A program made the translations under genes and the position numbers. 64,000 nt of DNA from the NCBI RefSeq assembly GCF_963169125.1, contig NC_084796.1, positions 85,581,888-85,645,887 on the forward strand. The letters are read 5' to 3'. Below are positions 1 to 9,777 of the stretch, piece after piece. The stretch's first letter is position 1. Each line of letters opens with the position of its first letter. The notes under the pieces were generated by a model. That model saw only the letters and a program-made list of their open reading frames with translations. It made no database searches and was not told the origin of the DNA. The stretch is from Humulus lupulus. Taxonomy: Eukaryota > Streptophyta > Magnoliopsida > Rosales > Cannabaceae.

Positions 1-830
1 GCTACTAACGAGTGTTCAAAACTCAGGATGTCACACCAGGTTTTGCCTCCCAATGTGGTCTCCGCAGAATCCTTCATGTATCTCATGTAGGATAGTCTGT
101 GCTTCCTTGGGCAGAACACACTACAGGAGGGGTAGTGAATGCCCTCATCGATAGAGAATTCCCTCTACCATAACATACCGCGGGACTTGATATAACAATA
201 TTCTTGCATCCTTTCGGTCATTTGGCAGTTTACCGGTTGTGAGGTATTCCACTATGGGGGTTATCCAGGTCAGTTTTGTGTCAATCACTCTAACCTCAAA
301 TGGTTCTTCCTTTATGCTTGGTTGTGCTAAGAATTCCACTGGGACTACATTTAATGTATCCGCCTCTTTGGTGGTGGAAAGTCAGGCTAAAGCATCAGCA
401 TTCGAATTCTACTCGCAGGGTACCTGCTCGATGGAGTAGAACTCAAACTCAAACATCTCATCTTTAACCTTAGCAAGATAAGCCGCCCTTTTGATACCTC
501 TAGCTTGATACTCCCCAATTATTTGATTAACCACGAGTTGAGAATCACTATAACATTGGATCGCCTTTGCTTTCAGTTCTTTTGCCACCCGTATTCTTGC
601 CAATAGAGCTTCGTACTCTGCTTCATTGTTGGATGCTTCCAAACCTCAAGTCTGTATGGAATCGATGTCCTCAGGTGAGATCAAAATTATCCTAGCTCCG
701 GATTCGTTTTTGTTAGATGATTCATCAACGGAGAGTTTCCACAACTCTTGCACTAGTTCTCACATTGGCTCATCCTAAAAATCTGTGCATTCTGCCACAA
801 AATCAGCGAGCGCTCGACTCTTGATTGATG
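1..830 (-). pseudogene. Tat-A archaeal-type RNase H and start of integrase
   Basis: The stretch 642-409 encodes the core of the second RNase H seen in Tat elements: [10 protein letters not shown] carries the glutamate and [10 protein letters not shown] carries an aspartate. Upstream, a frame near 700-740 retains a degenerate version of the first block (VDESSN, usually VDGSSN). Between 339 and 145 lies the linker usual before integrase, ending in VEGILYR, and 140-1 holds a decayed zinc-binding segment of integrase (a GGK-type motif remains). Stops separate these segments, so no continuous protein is possible. The integrase catalytic core would lie left of position 1. RNase H removes RNA from the RNA/DNA hybrid; integrase would join the cDNA to the chromosome. 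Confidence 0.75.
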
Positions 831-2272
831 TGCTTGGCGTATATAATATCTCAAACTGACTGAGTTCGATGGCCCACTTAGCCAAACGTCTTGATGTTTC
901 AAGTTTTTGCAAAACCTGCCTTAAGGGTTCATCGGTTAAGACGTGGATGGTGTGGGACTAGAAATACGGCCTGAGTTTTCTCGAGGCCAAGATCAATCAC
1001 AACACGAGTTTTTCTATTAAAGGGTATCCGGATTAAACTCTTAGAAGCCTTTGACTCAAGTAGTACACCAGTTTTTATGCCCGATCTTCTTCTCAAACTA
1101 ATAGGGTGCTTATCGCATATTCTGTCACAACTAGGTATGAGAACAAACATTCTTTAGTCGATGGTTTTGATAATATGAGGGTTCAGCCATGTGAGCTTTC
1201 AGATTCTAAAATTCCTGCTGGCATTCTTCAGTCCACTCAAACTTTTTGTTTCCCCTAAGCAAGTTGTAGAACATGAGACACTTGTCAGTTGATTATGAAA
1301 CGAAGGGGTTAGGGCTGCCGCTTTCCTGGTTAAGCTCTATACTCCTTTACGCTACCTAGGCAAAGACATTTCTAATAGCAAACTGATCTTCTCTGGGTTT
1401 GCCCCTATCCCCCTTGTGTTGACTATGAAGCCCAAAAAATTTCCCGATGAAACCCCAAAGGTGCACTTTGGGGATTCAGCTTCATGTCATATTTCCTTCA
1501 CACGCCAAAACATTCTTCCAGATCAGATACATGGTTATTGGCAATCTTTGATTTAACGAGCATATCATCGACATACACTTCCATGTTTTCTCGATCTGGT
1601 TAATGAACATTTTGTTAACCAATCGTGGTATGTTGCACCAACATTCTTTGGCCCGAATTGCATAATCTTGTAGCAATATACATTATGCTCAGTCATGAAG
1701 CTAGTGTGCTCTTGGTCTGGAGGTTTCATCGCGATCTAGTTATATCCAGAATATCCATCCATGAATGACATGAGCTCATGACCAGCTATTGCGTCTACAA
1801 ATTGATCGATTCGAGGTAGTGGAAAACAATCCTTAGAACTTGCCTCATTAAGGTAGGAGAAGTCAATGCAAGTTCTCCATTTCCCATTAGGCTTTGGGAC
1901 CAAAACACGGTTAGCAACCCAAGTCAGATATTTTGCTTCCCTTATGAATCCACACTTAAGTAAGTGAGCTACTTCTTCTTCTAAAGCTTCTGATTGCCCC
2001 TTCCCCAAAAGCCTTTGTTTTTGTACCTTTGCAGGCACATTCACGTCCAGATTCAAAGTATACATCACAACATTTGGATTGATTCCCACCATAACTTCAT
2101 GTGACCAAGAAAAGATGTCTAGGTTATTTCTCAAAAAATCGACCAACTCCTTCCTTTCAATTCCGAGATTCTTTCCAACCTTTACAACCATTGAAAGTAA
2201 TTCTAGGTCAACACTGATTTCCTCAAGCTCCTCCAATGCTTGGAGCTCAGACATGTATTCACCTAATCTCAT
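831..2272 (-). pseudogene. Tat-A reverse transcriptase and gypsy RNase H
   Basis: The open piece 2272-1736 (178 residues) is the N-terminal half of a Ty3/gypsy reverse transcriptase. It has the DIFSWSHEVMVGINP leader, the NGKWRTCIDFSYLNEA palm motif and FPLPRIDQFVDA, ending in SFMDGYSGYN. A stop follows in the ISGYN-to-PPDQEHTSF stretch, and downstream frames change several times. The catalytic YVDDMLVK segment is still readable near 1560-1600 in another frame. The RNase H portion (1260-831) is only recognisable in short blocks such as ALADFVAE. The enzyme would copy element RNA to cDNA; here it is clearly inactive. The upstream acidic linker (residues about 1-30) is normal for this family. 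Confidence 0.85.
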
Positions 2273-3280
2273 ATCAATGTCATCCTATTGAGCGACCTCG
2301 TTATCTTCTTCCTGGGGTTCTTCCGCCCCATGGGCAATTTCTATTACCTGAGGCTCCTCATCCCCCTCAATGATGACCATTGCTTGCTGCCCGTGTTGTG
2401 ATTTTCTCTTCATAACAGTGTTATAACATTCTTTGGTAGATAGCTGATCTCCTCTTACAATATGTATACCTGAGGTCGAGGGGAACTTCATTGCTAGATG
2501 TCAAATTGAGGTGATAGCCTCAAAAGTCATCAGCGCAGGTCGTCCCAAAATTGCGATGTATGCAGCCGGACAATCGATTACGACGAACTCGAGCATTTTA
2601 GCAACAACTCGCACGTCATCTCACAGTGTCATTACGAGCATGATCACCCCTATGGCTACTATTCATTTTCTTGATAATCCGTATAGGGTCATCAAGGTTT
2701 AAGATTTGCTACAGACAACCCCATCTTTTCTAGGGTGGAGCTGAATAACACGTTTATAGAGCTCCCATTGTCAATCAATACTCTCTATACTCTTTGATTG
2801 GTGAGTTGAACGATTATCACCAGTGAATCATTATGCGGGAACTAGACATGGCTAGTGTCCTCATCCGAGAAAATGATTGGTTGTTTCTCCAACCGCTATT
2901 GTTTTGATAACCCTTGCTTCAGAATGGATTAAGTGCCATTGTGGGTTTTTAGCTCATGTATGTACCTTTTTTGGGCCCCATTACTCGTGCCTGCCAAATG
3001 AGATCCTTCAGCATTAGTGGTTGTGTCCCTCCCTTCTATTGAAGGGGGGATGATTTGATTCCCGTGATCTGGTTGAGCCTGGGGTTGACCAACTAGATTT
3101 TCCTGAGTTGTATGAATATTTTGCCCGGCTGAGTGATTGGGAACTACTATGTTTCAGGCATATTAGGCTAACGGTCCAGCCCGAATGAGAGTCTCGATCT
3201 CATCCTTTAGCTGACGAAAATCATCAATGTTTTGGTCGATGTCATTGTGATATCGGCAGAACTTGGTGGGGTCTCTCTTC
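2273..3280 (-). pseudogene. Tat-A protease region
   Basis: Reading right to left, this is the segment between gag and reverse transcriptase. Near 2740-2800 the minus strand keeps RVLIDNGSSINVLF, the aspartic protease active-site block. DNG in place of DTG is a variant I recall as common in Tat elements. The piece 2491-2285 carries KFPST, ECYN and an acidic GDEEPQVIE linker that lead into the reverse transcriptase. Several stops interrupt it. The protease would cleave the Gag-Pol precursor. The call rests on order and this motif only, since most of the domain is scrambled. Confidence 0.65.
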
Positions 3281-4299
3281 GCCCTCTTGTGCCTCAGGGC
3301 TTCGGTTTCTTCCATGGAAGGAGATTAGAGTTTTCCAAGAAGATACACTCTCGTGTATCTGCTAGATCGGTATAGGTGGTTTAGATGGACTTGTACTTTT
3401 CACTGAGCTTATTCTTTTTGGTGACATTCTGGTCACCCTCACCAGTCCCCTTCCGCTTATTGCTCCCCGCGTGGTTATTCTGGGTAGCGGCCTGAGCCGT
3501 AGCTGCAACATCCGCCTCCGCTCCAGTGGGCTGAACAGGGGTCTGGTTGGATCCTACGACATCAGATTGTGCCTCCTCTAGTTCTTTCCATTCCTGAGTC
3601 CGAGCCAGGAATTCGTCTACACTCTTTACTCCTTTCTACTTGAGTTTTTTTCAATAAATCACCTCTTATTGTGATCTCTGTCGTCATAGCCATGAGCTTG
3701 GAGCTGTCATCAACGTCCCTAGCTTGTGCTACTGCATTGGTGAACCAGTTCAGATATGCCTTTAGGGACTCACCGGGCTGTTGTTTAATGTTAGCCAACG
3801 ATTCAACTTCAACGCGAGCTTCTTCGCAGCTCAGAACTGTCTCTTAAACTCGGAAGACAGTTTCTTTCACGAGGTGATTGAATGTTTCTTATACTTATTG
3901 AACCACAATCTGGTTGGTCCAGTTAGTGTTGCGGGGAACAAGATACATCTTAAGTCGAACCCGATGTTCTGGGCCATCATTAACGTGTTGAAGCTCTCGA
4001 GGTTATTGGACGGGTTAGTGTTTTCATCATATGAGGGCATGATCGGCATCCTAAAGCCAATAGGATATGAAGATGTCGCAATGTTAGGAGCAAAAGGCTC
4101 GAGCTTCTCAGTGGAATCACAATCATCTACTCATTTTCCTTATAGGAGTTTCTTCATCTATTCTTCCATTAAGGCCAGTTGCTCGAGGGTGGGATCCTTG
4201 GCATCTAGGTTATTCAGGAGCTGATTATCAGCCCCCTTCCTGTTGTACGCATTAGATGGGTTATTTCCCCTCCAAGCTTGAGCTTGGTTAGGTGGGACA
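3281..4299 (-). pseudogene. Tat-A gag, central and C-terminal part
   Basis: Two blocks are recognisable. 4049-3867 (ending FPATLTGPTRLWFNKYKKHSI) and 3798-3562 (QQPGESLKAYLNWFTNAVAQARDVDD) match the retrotransposon gag domain that packages element RNA. Farther 3' (about 3290-3190) is the zinc-knuckle-like segment FCRYHND. Its usual GH pair reads DQ and its last cysteine reads Phe, so metal binding is probably lost. A frameshift at about 3650 turns the end of the second block into nonsense. At 4299 the reading is cut by the Angela-type LTR starting with TGTTAGG and resumes at 18064. Confidence 0.8.
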
Positions 4300-5058
4300 T
4301 GTTAGGAACGAGTTTCCTAATACGCAGCGGAATAGTGGTGGGTTTGTCCCAATGTACAACAAAATTTTTGTAACATATTTAAACTACCTTTAAATATGCA
4401 GATCCATTAATATACATACATTAATCATAAGCAAGTAAATAGAAAACATACCTCTTGATGCCTATCAAGTGTCCTTGTTATCTTTTCGTAATTTGAACGA
4501 ACTTCCTATCCAAACTGCTCCCAGGTACTCACACTAAGATCTTTCACAACGTTCTCTACACCTCAAGAAGTGTGTGGGCACTTAGAGAATAAAGGATGGT
4601 TAATTTCTTATTCTACTTGATGTACTCAATACATGAGATCAAGATAATAGGCCTGAGATTGGTTCTTTATCTTTTTCAGGGAGAGATAGAAAAATATCGT
4701 TCTTTTTCACAGAACGAATTCTTGAGTATCTTGAGTATTCTCTCAGTCTTCTTATTATTTTCTGATAAGTCTTACTTGAAAAGAAAATATTCAAATTTGA
4801 AAAATAAATCTGTAACCAACTTACAATTTATCTTTTAATTAATTAATTATCTTATTAATGAAAATATCCAAAAACAATTTTTGAATTTTCCATTAATTTA
4901 TTAATTAAATAAATAAAATTAGAAAATCTATCCCTGAAAACTGTGCAGTACAGGCCATGTGGGTGGTCGTGTACCACCCTATATTTTAGGGATATTTATT
5001 TTTCTATTTTTATTTAATTATTTATTCAAACTACCTTGTCAAATTAAAATATAACAAC

Positions 5059-5063
5059 CTTAT
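5059..5063. repeat. Left target-site duplication of Tat-B (CTTAT)
   Basis: CTTAT directly precedes the left LTR, and the identical CTTAT (16651-16655) follows the right LTR. A perfect 5-bp duplication shows that Tat-B inserted as one unit and kept both ends. Confidence 0.92.
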
Positions 5064-5665
5064 TGTTGACCCTCGATTTGGCCAACGACACGAAGTCAAA
5101 TAAACGACAATGAACAAGAGGAAATCAAGAAGAGAATCAAATGGAAAGCAAATGACACAAGCGATTTATAGTGGTTCGGCCCCAACTAGATGGTAATGAC
5201 CTACGCCCACTTAGTGTTCTTATTGATATTGAATCCCAATATTGTGATCAATGAACTAGGGTTCACGAGTTTCACAAGCCTTGGGAGGATTACAATTTCG
5301 GTGGATAATCACACTATGCTCTTTTCTCTTAATAAAAAGATTAAAAGTTCAAAAGTCCCTTCCTTGAGCCCTCTCCTTCTTATTTATAGGCTAAAGGGGA
5401 GTTACATGGGCCGATGGGCCTTAATTACAATTAAGATCAGCGTATCAAGGTAATAAAAGGAAATATAATAAATGTAATTATTGCGTATCCCATAGGAAGT
5501 AAATGAAAGTATGCGACTAGACTGGTCGCACCTAATCGCGAGACTTGACGAATCAATAATTATCTGGTTGATGGTCGAACAGGATCCCTTCACTCGAAAC
5601 CACCACGTGTTAGCCACGTACAAGAAAATCTTGCCACGTCATCAGGAGTCATTTTTGGGTAAACA
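5064..5665 (-). repeat. Tat-B 3' LTR
   Basis: It is 602 bp. On the minus strand it starts TGTTTACCC and ends GGTCAACA. A TATAAATA box (minus strand, 5381-5388) marks the probable U3/R promoter. It matches the 5' LTR throughout, lacking 8 bp near 5487. Confidence 0.93.
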
Positions 5666-5677
5666 TTTGCCCCCCAA
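5666..5677 (-). other. Tat-B polypurine tract
   Basis: The minus strand reads TTGGGGGGCAAA directly against the 3' LTR. This purine run is where RNase H leaves the primer for plus-strand DNA synthesis. Confidence 0.8.
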
Positions 5678-6446
5678 GTTTATTTTAATGCGACCAACAT
5701 AAAGTAAACTTAGGTGACCGACCTTTCGTATGCCCCACCAAATCTGTCAGAGTCGTCCATGCCTTCTTGAAAAAGGTAACCAATAACATCATTGCAGTTT
5801 CCCAAAAGTAGTATGATGGCTATTACACTTACCCATGCCTTGGGAAGTTACCCGTTATGATTGCCTAGGTAACCTCCCCTTGCTCAATATAAGTACCCCT
5901 TCAAAATTACTTTTTACCTTTTACTCCTTCTTCAAGAACTCTGAAGAACAAGACACGAAAGCTCAGGAATTCGGACAATCCTTCACGATTTACGAAGCTT
6001 CTGCCCAGAGATTTGCCTTAACATTTCAGAAATTTACCCCAACATTCATCCAAGTAAGTTCCTCAAACCCTTCAATCTTTGAGATGCCATGCACCACCTG
6101 TTTCATGCTGTTGTTCTTGAATGTTCTTGACTGTTTCTTGAAAAAATTACTTCGAGGTAAAAAGGCATGTTGATCTGAGCTTAATATGATAGGAAAATAA
6201 CACTTTGCAGGGGTTAGGAATCAGTTTGGTAGTTTGGATTATTAATTTAGGGCGTAAAATCGAAGTAAAAATTTGATATTTATGCTTGTAGAAAAAACTT
6301 GGTTTTTCCCACCCCTTCAGAGTTGAAAATTTTTTTCCCGAAAAACTTTTCACTTCTGCTTTTTGATCCATTTTCCAAACAGTGCGCATAGAACCTAGTG
6401 TTTTTCTTAGAATGTTGCTGGTCGTATAAAAGCTTAACTTTTATAC
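5678..6446 (+). promoter_or_regulatory. Putative promoter and 5' UTR of the antisense Tat-B gene
   Basis: No protein is convincing here. On the plus strand, upstream of the antisense gene, a TATAAGTA box stands in CTCAATATAAGTACCCC (about 5885-5901), followed by a pyrimidine-rich stretch suitable for transcript start (about 5910-5930). A GTAAGT donor at about 6054 and a TTTTTCTTAG acceptor near 6410 could bound a 5' UTR intron before the first ATG at 6447. This arrangement is inference from sequence motifs; no transcript was seen. The interval also serves as the 3' untranslated tail of Tat-B on the minus strand. Confidence 0.4.
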
Positions 6447-7346
6447 ATGAGCGACGTTATTCCAACTTCCACACTTCCTGGTCTTTTGGCTGTAGATTCT
6501 CATCTCCCCTTCTCTGCTCGCATATTTTTATGTACGATTCGTGGGGAGGTGAGAGGCCAATCGACGATGACCTACTTGCCCAGCTTCTCGAGGACGAAGA
6601 ACAGTCGTCGTTGATAATCCAAGAAATTCCTTTCTCTCGCAACCCTTCAGATAATCCCTCGACCAGCCTACAAAACATGGGTCGAGTAAAACATACTGCT
6701 CAAAAGAAAAAGAAAACAACCCCTTCTTCTACCAAACAGCCTGCTCCTCAAGCTGAAAATCCTTCGACCAGACCTCCACCCAAAAACACATCCCAGCCAG
6801 GAATCCAAACAAAAGCCCAACTTCGAGATGCCCTTCGACCAGAGGTCGAATGTTACGTGGTACCTCCTAGCCACATTACCATTAGGATGGTAGGGAACTA
6901 TCTCAAAAAGTACGGACTTTCTGGGATATCCCTAACTAAACCTTCCATCGACCAGCGAGCGAACCTGCCTGGGGGCGCCTGGTCGAGATTCCATATTGAG
7001 GCAGGGGAAACCCTGACTCTTCATCCATTCTTCCAGGGGGTGGCCAACTATTTCGAGGTCACCCCCTTCCAAATCACCTTAAACAGATTTAGGATGATTT
7101 CTGCTCTCTATATCCTCTACAGCCACAAGAAGTGGCCTGTGCCTACATCGCATGAGATCAATTACTTGTTTGATCTCAAGTCCAACCCCAACCATAACAA
7201 TATGGGGTTCTTCCACTTCTATCACAAGGAATTGGCTCTCACCTTCCTGAGTGAGACTACCTACAAGTCCAATGTAGGAAAGTACTTCCAAGAGTACTTC
7301 TTAACAATTGACCTGGTCGCCAACAATCTGGCCTTCACCCAAGGAG
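6447..7346 (+). CDS. Antisense Tat additional ORF, exon 1
   Basis: This is the first coding exon of a gene running opposite to Tat-B gag-pol. The ATG at 6447 opens MSDVIPTSTLPGLLAV; near 6525-6540 the reading must change frame to reach WGGERPIDDDLLAQLLEDEE, so one indel is present. After a low-complexity basic linker, the conserved core begins near 6850. It includes RMVGNYLKKYGL, LHPFFQGVANYFEVTPFQ, ILYSHKKWPVP, INYLFDLKSN and KSNVGKYFQEYFL. It resembles the uncharacterised additional ORF that I recall as reported antisense in Tat-type elements. No catalytic motif is visible. The exon ends at GGA G before GTAATT (7347), and splicing to 7424 keeps the frame. Function unknown. Confidence 0.7.
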
Positions 7347-7423
7347 GTAATTTCTTTTATCCTCTGATCGCTTACTTTCCTTTAGTTTTTCTGTACATTC
7401 TTTAGAATCTTAGTGGTCTTCAG

Positions 7424-7945
7424 GTCCATGGCGTCGACCAGCTCCTACTCCAGAAATGGAGGTACGAGCAACCTCCCTAGCCAGCATGACAAACATAGAA
7501 AAAAGTGTTAAAGAGCTGGTCACAGAAGCCAATTTGAGACTGGTAGGCCTTTTGGCCCCTCACCAAGACGTGAGGGAATCAACTGCGGGGAGTGCCACTG
7601 GTGGAGAAGTTCCCGACCAGAACCAAGATGTGTCACAACCTTCAAGAAGGCCAACGGGAGTGACCATTAGGGAACCCTCCAGCACCGCGCGAGCAGCTAC
7701 CGCCCCTGCTCCTTCAAGAAAGGGTAAAAAGAAGGTTCACAAACACCATGCGCCTATTCTCGAATCTTCATATGAGAACAGTACTGTCTTCTCACTTTTA
7801 GATAGTTTTCCCATTCCCTATCATTTATTTGATGGGGAAGACAACTTTAAGTACACACCCAATTTAAATTCAGATTTCTTCCAGGCAGTGAGTGAGTGTA
7901 GCGGTAGTACAGTTAATAATGTAGTGACCAGTAGTTGTAGCTCGG
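7424..7945 (+). CDS. Antisense Tat additional ORF, exon 2
   Basis: The exon is bounded by a CTTCAG acceptor (7418-7423) and a GTATTT donor (7946). Joined to exon 1 it reads GGPWRRPAPTPEMEVRATS without a stop, which supports a real 77-bp intron. The 174 residues comprise a short helical part (ASMTNIEKSVKELVTEANLRL), a Ser/Thr/Pro-rich linker, a basic KGKKKVHKHH patch that could be a nuclear signal, and an acidic tail (LFDGEDNFKYTPNLNSDFFQAV). I recognise no enzymatic domain. The basic patch as a nuclear signal is inference only. Confidence 0.62.
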
Positions 7946-8040
7946 GTATTTTACTTATGATTTCCTTGCTCTTATTTCCTTGATGTAGTGAGTACATCTA
8001 TTCATATTGTCTAATTGTTCGTATGTTTTCTTACTTGCAG

Positions 8041-8421
8041 ATATGTTCGACCTCTACAGCGCACCTGCCGCACCTTCGAGCAGGACACACCAAGGGGAAA
8101 GTAACAAGAATCCCCCATCCAAAAGAGCTCGAACTGGGGACTCTCCAGCAGTAGTTCCTTCAAAGGAAACAACACCCCCTCCATCGCCTCTCGAGCAGAT
8201 GTCTCCCCCAGCACCGGTCAACCAGAACCCTCCTCCACCAGCACCTACTGACCAGACTCCTCCCGGCCAAACTGGAGATGTCCTGAAAAATGTCGTGGTG
8301 AGCTCGGCCAAAGAGAGAATGACCAAACTCTCAAGGCACAAATACAGCCAAGAGGCCATTGTCAGCACAGAATCCATGGAGGTCGACCAGATAATCATCC
8401 GAGCGCTGAACAAGATAGCCA
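8041..8421 (+). CDS. Antisense Tat additional ORF, exon 3
   Basis: The exon follows a clear pyrimidine tract and TTGCAG acceptor (8035-8040). Joining exon 2 (phase 1) gives SSCSSDMFDLYSAPAAPSS in frame across a 95-bp intron. About 127 residues are rich in proline and serine (ETTPPPSPLEQMSPPAPV), preceded by a short basic stretch (PPSKRARTG) that looks like a nuclear signal, and end in TESMEVDQIIIRALNK. A GTATAAG donor is at 8422. With the acceptor at 8504-8505 the next exon falls one base out of frame, so either another donor is used or a small indel has broken this copy. Confidence 0.6.
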
Positions 8422-8505
8422 GTATAAGCTGTTATCTGTTGCTGAGCTTTATTTATTTATCCTTGTCGTTTTCTGCCATCACCTTATCTTTTTGTCGGAT
8501 CGCAG

Positions 8506-9093
8506 GGAATGCTGACTATGACTGCGAGCTGGCACCACATGGGGACTTTGGTTACTCAACTCAAAGAATCCGACGCCAAGAATGCTGAGGAGGTCAAGGT
8601 ACTCGAGGGGAAAAATGTAGAGCTGCTCGATCAGAACAATAAGATAGTCGAAGAACTGAAGACATTCCAAATTGCCCTGACCAAAGCCATTGTGGATAAG
8701 GAGAAGTTCAAGGAGTCTTATAAGCTTAACTTCCAGGAGGCCAAGAAGCTTGAGGAGGAGCTGATCACTAGCAGGAAGGAAAACGAAGGGCTGGAGGGGC
8801 GCATTAAAGAGCTTGAGGAGGCCAACGCCAGCAACTTGGAGAGGTATAAGGGAACCACCTCTAATTGCTTCTATGCATTTTGGAAACACAACTGCGAGGC
8901 CAACTTCAACTATCTTTTCGGGCGCATGAGGCAAACTAAAATAGCCCGGTGCCTTGCTCGTCTGGTGGAAGAGGAGAGAGCAAAAATCCCAGCCTCCCCC
9001 AGGTCTCCTTGGCCACGGACATTGAAGGCACGGAAGTGGAAGCTGGGGCCTCTGTCAACCAGCCAACTCCTCAGGACCCTAATTGCTTCATAG
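8506..9093 (+). CDS. Antisense Tat additional ORF, exon 4 (coiled coil)
   Basis: It follows a TCGCAG acceptor. From MLTMTASWHHMG the reading continues as a long charged helix (about 8560-8850) with heptad-like leucine and isoleucine spacing, for example KVLEGKNVELLDQ and RIKELEEANASNLERY, which predicts a coiled coil. The conserved tail is FYAFWKHNCEANFNYLFGRM followed by ARCLARLVEEERAKIPASP. After about 8995 the frame appears to slip, since another frame reads LATDIEGTEVEAGASVNQP before its stop, so the annotated C-terminus is probably an artefact of an indel. A coiled coil suggests oligomerisation or partner binding; the role is unknown. Confidence 0.65.
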   Translation, partial: GMLTMTASWHHMGTLVTQLKESDAKNAEEVKVLEGKNVELLDQNNKIVEELKTFQIALTKAIVDKEKFKESYKLNFQEAKKLEEELITSRKENEGLEGRIKELEEANASNLERYKGTTSNCFYAFWKHNCEANFNYLFGRMRQTKIARCLARLVEEERAKIPASPRSPWPRTLKARKWKLGPLSTSQLLRTLIAS

Positions 9094-9777
9094 TTATCTT
9101 GTTTTTCTTTCTTTTTAACCTGTAGTTTTAAGACACATGAACTACGGTTTATGATGTCAAGACAATTTTTATTGCTGCATGGGCAGCTTTCCTTTTAATA
9201 GACAATTACATCCGAGCAGTGACTGCTCACGGTGTAAAGGATTTCACTTTTGATATTATAATATTTGCATTTTATTATAACATCTATTTGCATGACCAAA
9301 CTTAGCATAGCACTTTGGTTTGATTTAACAAAATAACAAAATTTTGAAAAATACTCTAAGTACCGTAGCATGCTTTCACTTATTTTGCTCGTGTGTTTAC
9401 ATACATGTTGATATGTTTTGCTTACTAGATACCTTATATGCCCCCCAAGTGATTGAGGAGCTTTAGGACCCCGGTCACTTGCCTTGACCAAAACCTGTTC
9501 GAACATTTCTGCTCGTAATAGAGATTTTAGAATGATAATATAGCAAAACAACACACGTAATGAGCAAATGCTTGTAATAAATACAATAGTTTGGCAAGAT
9601 TGACTGGCTGCGCACAGTCCCTTTTATTTCTCATAATAGATGGACAATCATGTCTGTACGAGTGATCAAGAATATGATCTTACACTTATAAGCGATCAGT
9701 CACCAGAATGACTAACCCGTGTTCATAAACTTGTAAAATGTAAAATTAATACAAGCCAATTCTTTAAGAACAATTGT
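9094..9777. other. Non-coding interval between convergent Tat-B genes
   Basis: This is an AT-rich stretch between the end of the plus-strand additional ORF and the end of the minus-strand pol. It presumably holds both 3' untranslated regions. No coding, RNA gene or repeat signal was recognised. Confidence 0.5.

Noticed and set aside
8054..8934. Minus-strand open frames of 119 and 151 codons
   Set aside because: They lie opposite the antisense gene's exons 3 and 4 and have skewed composition with no domain. They are shadows of the plus-strand coding.
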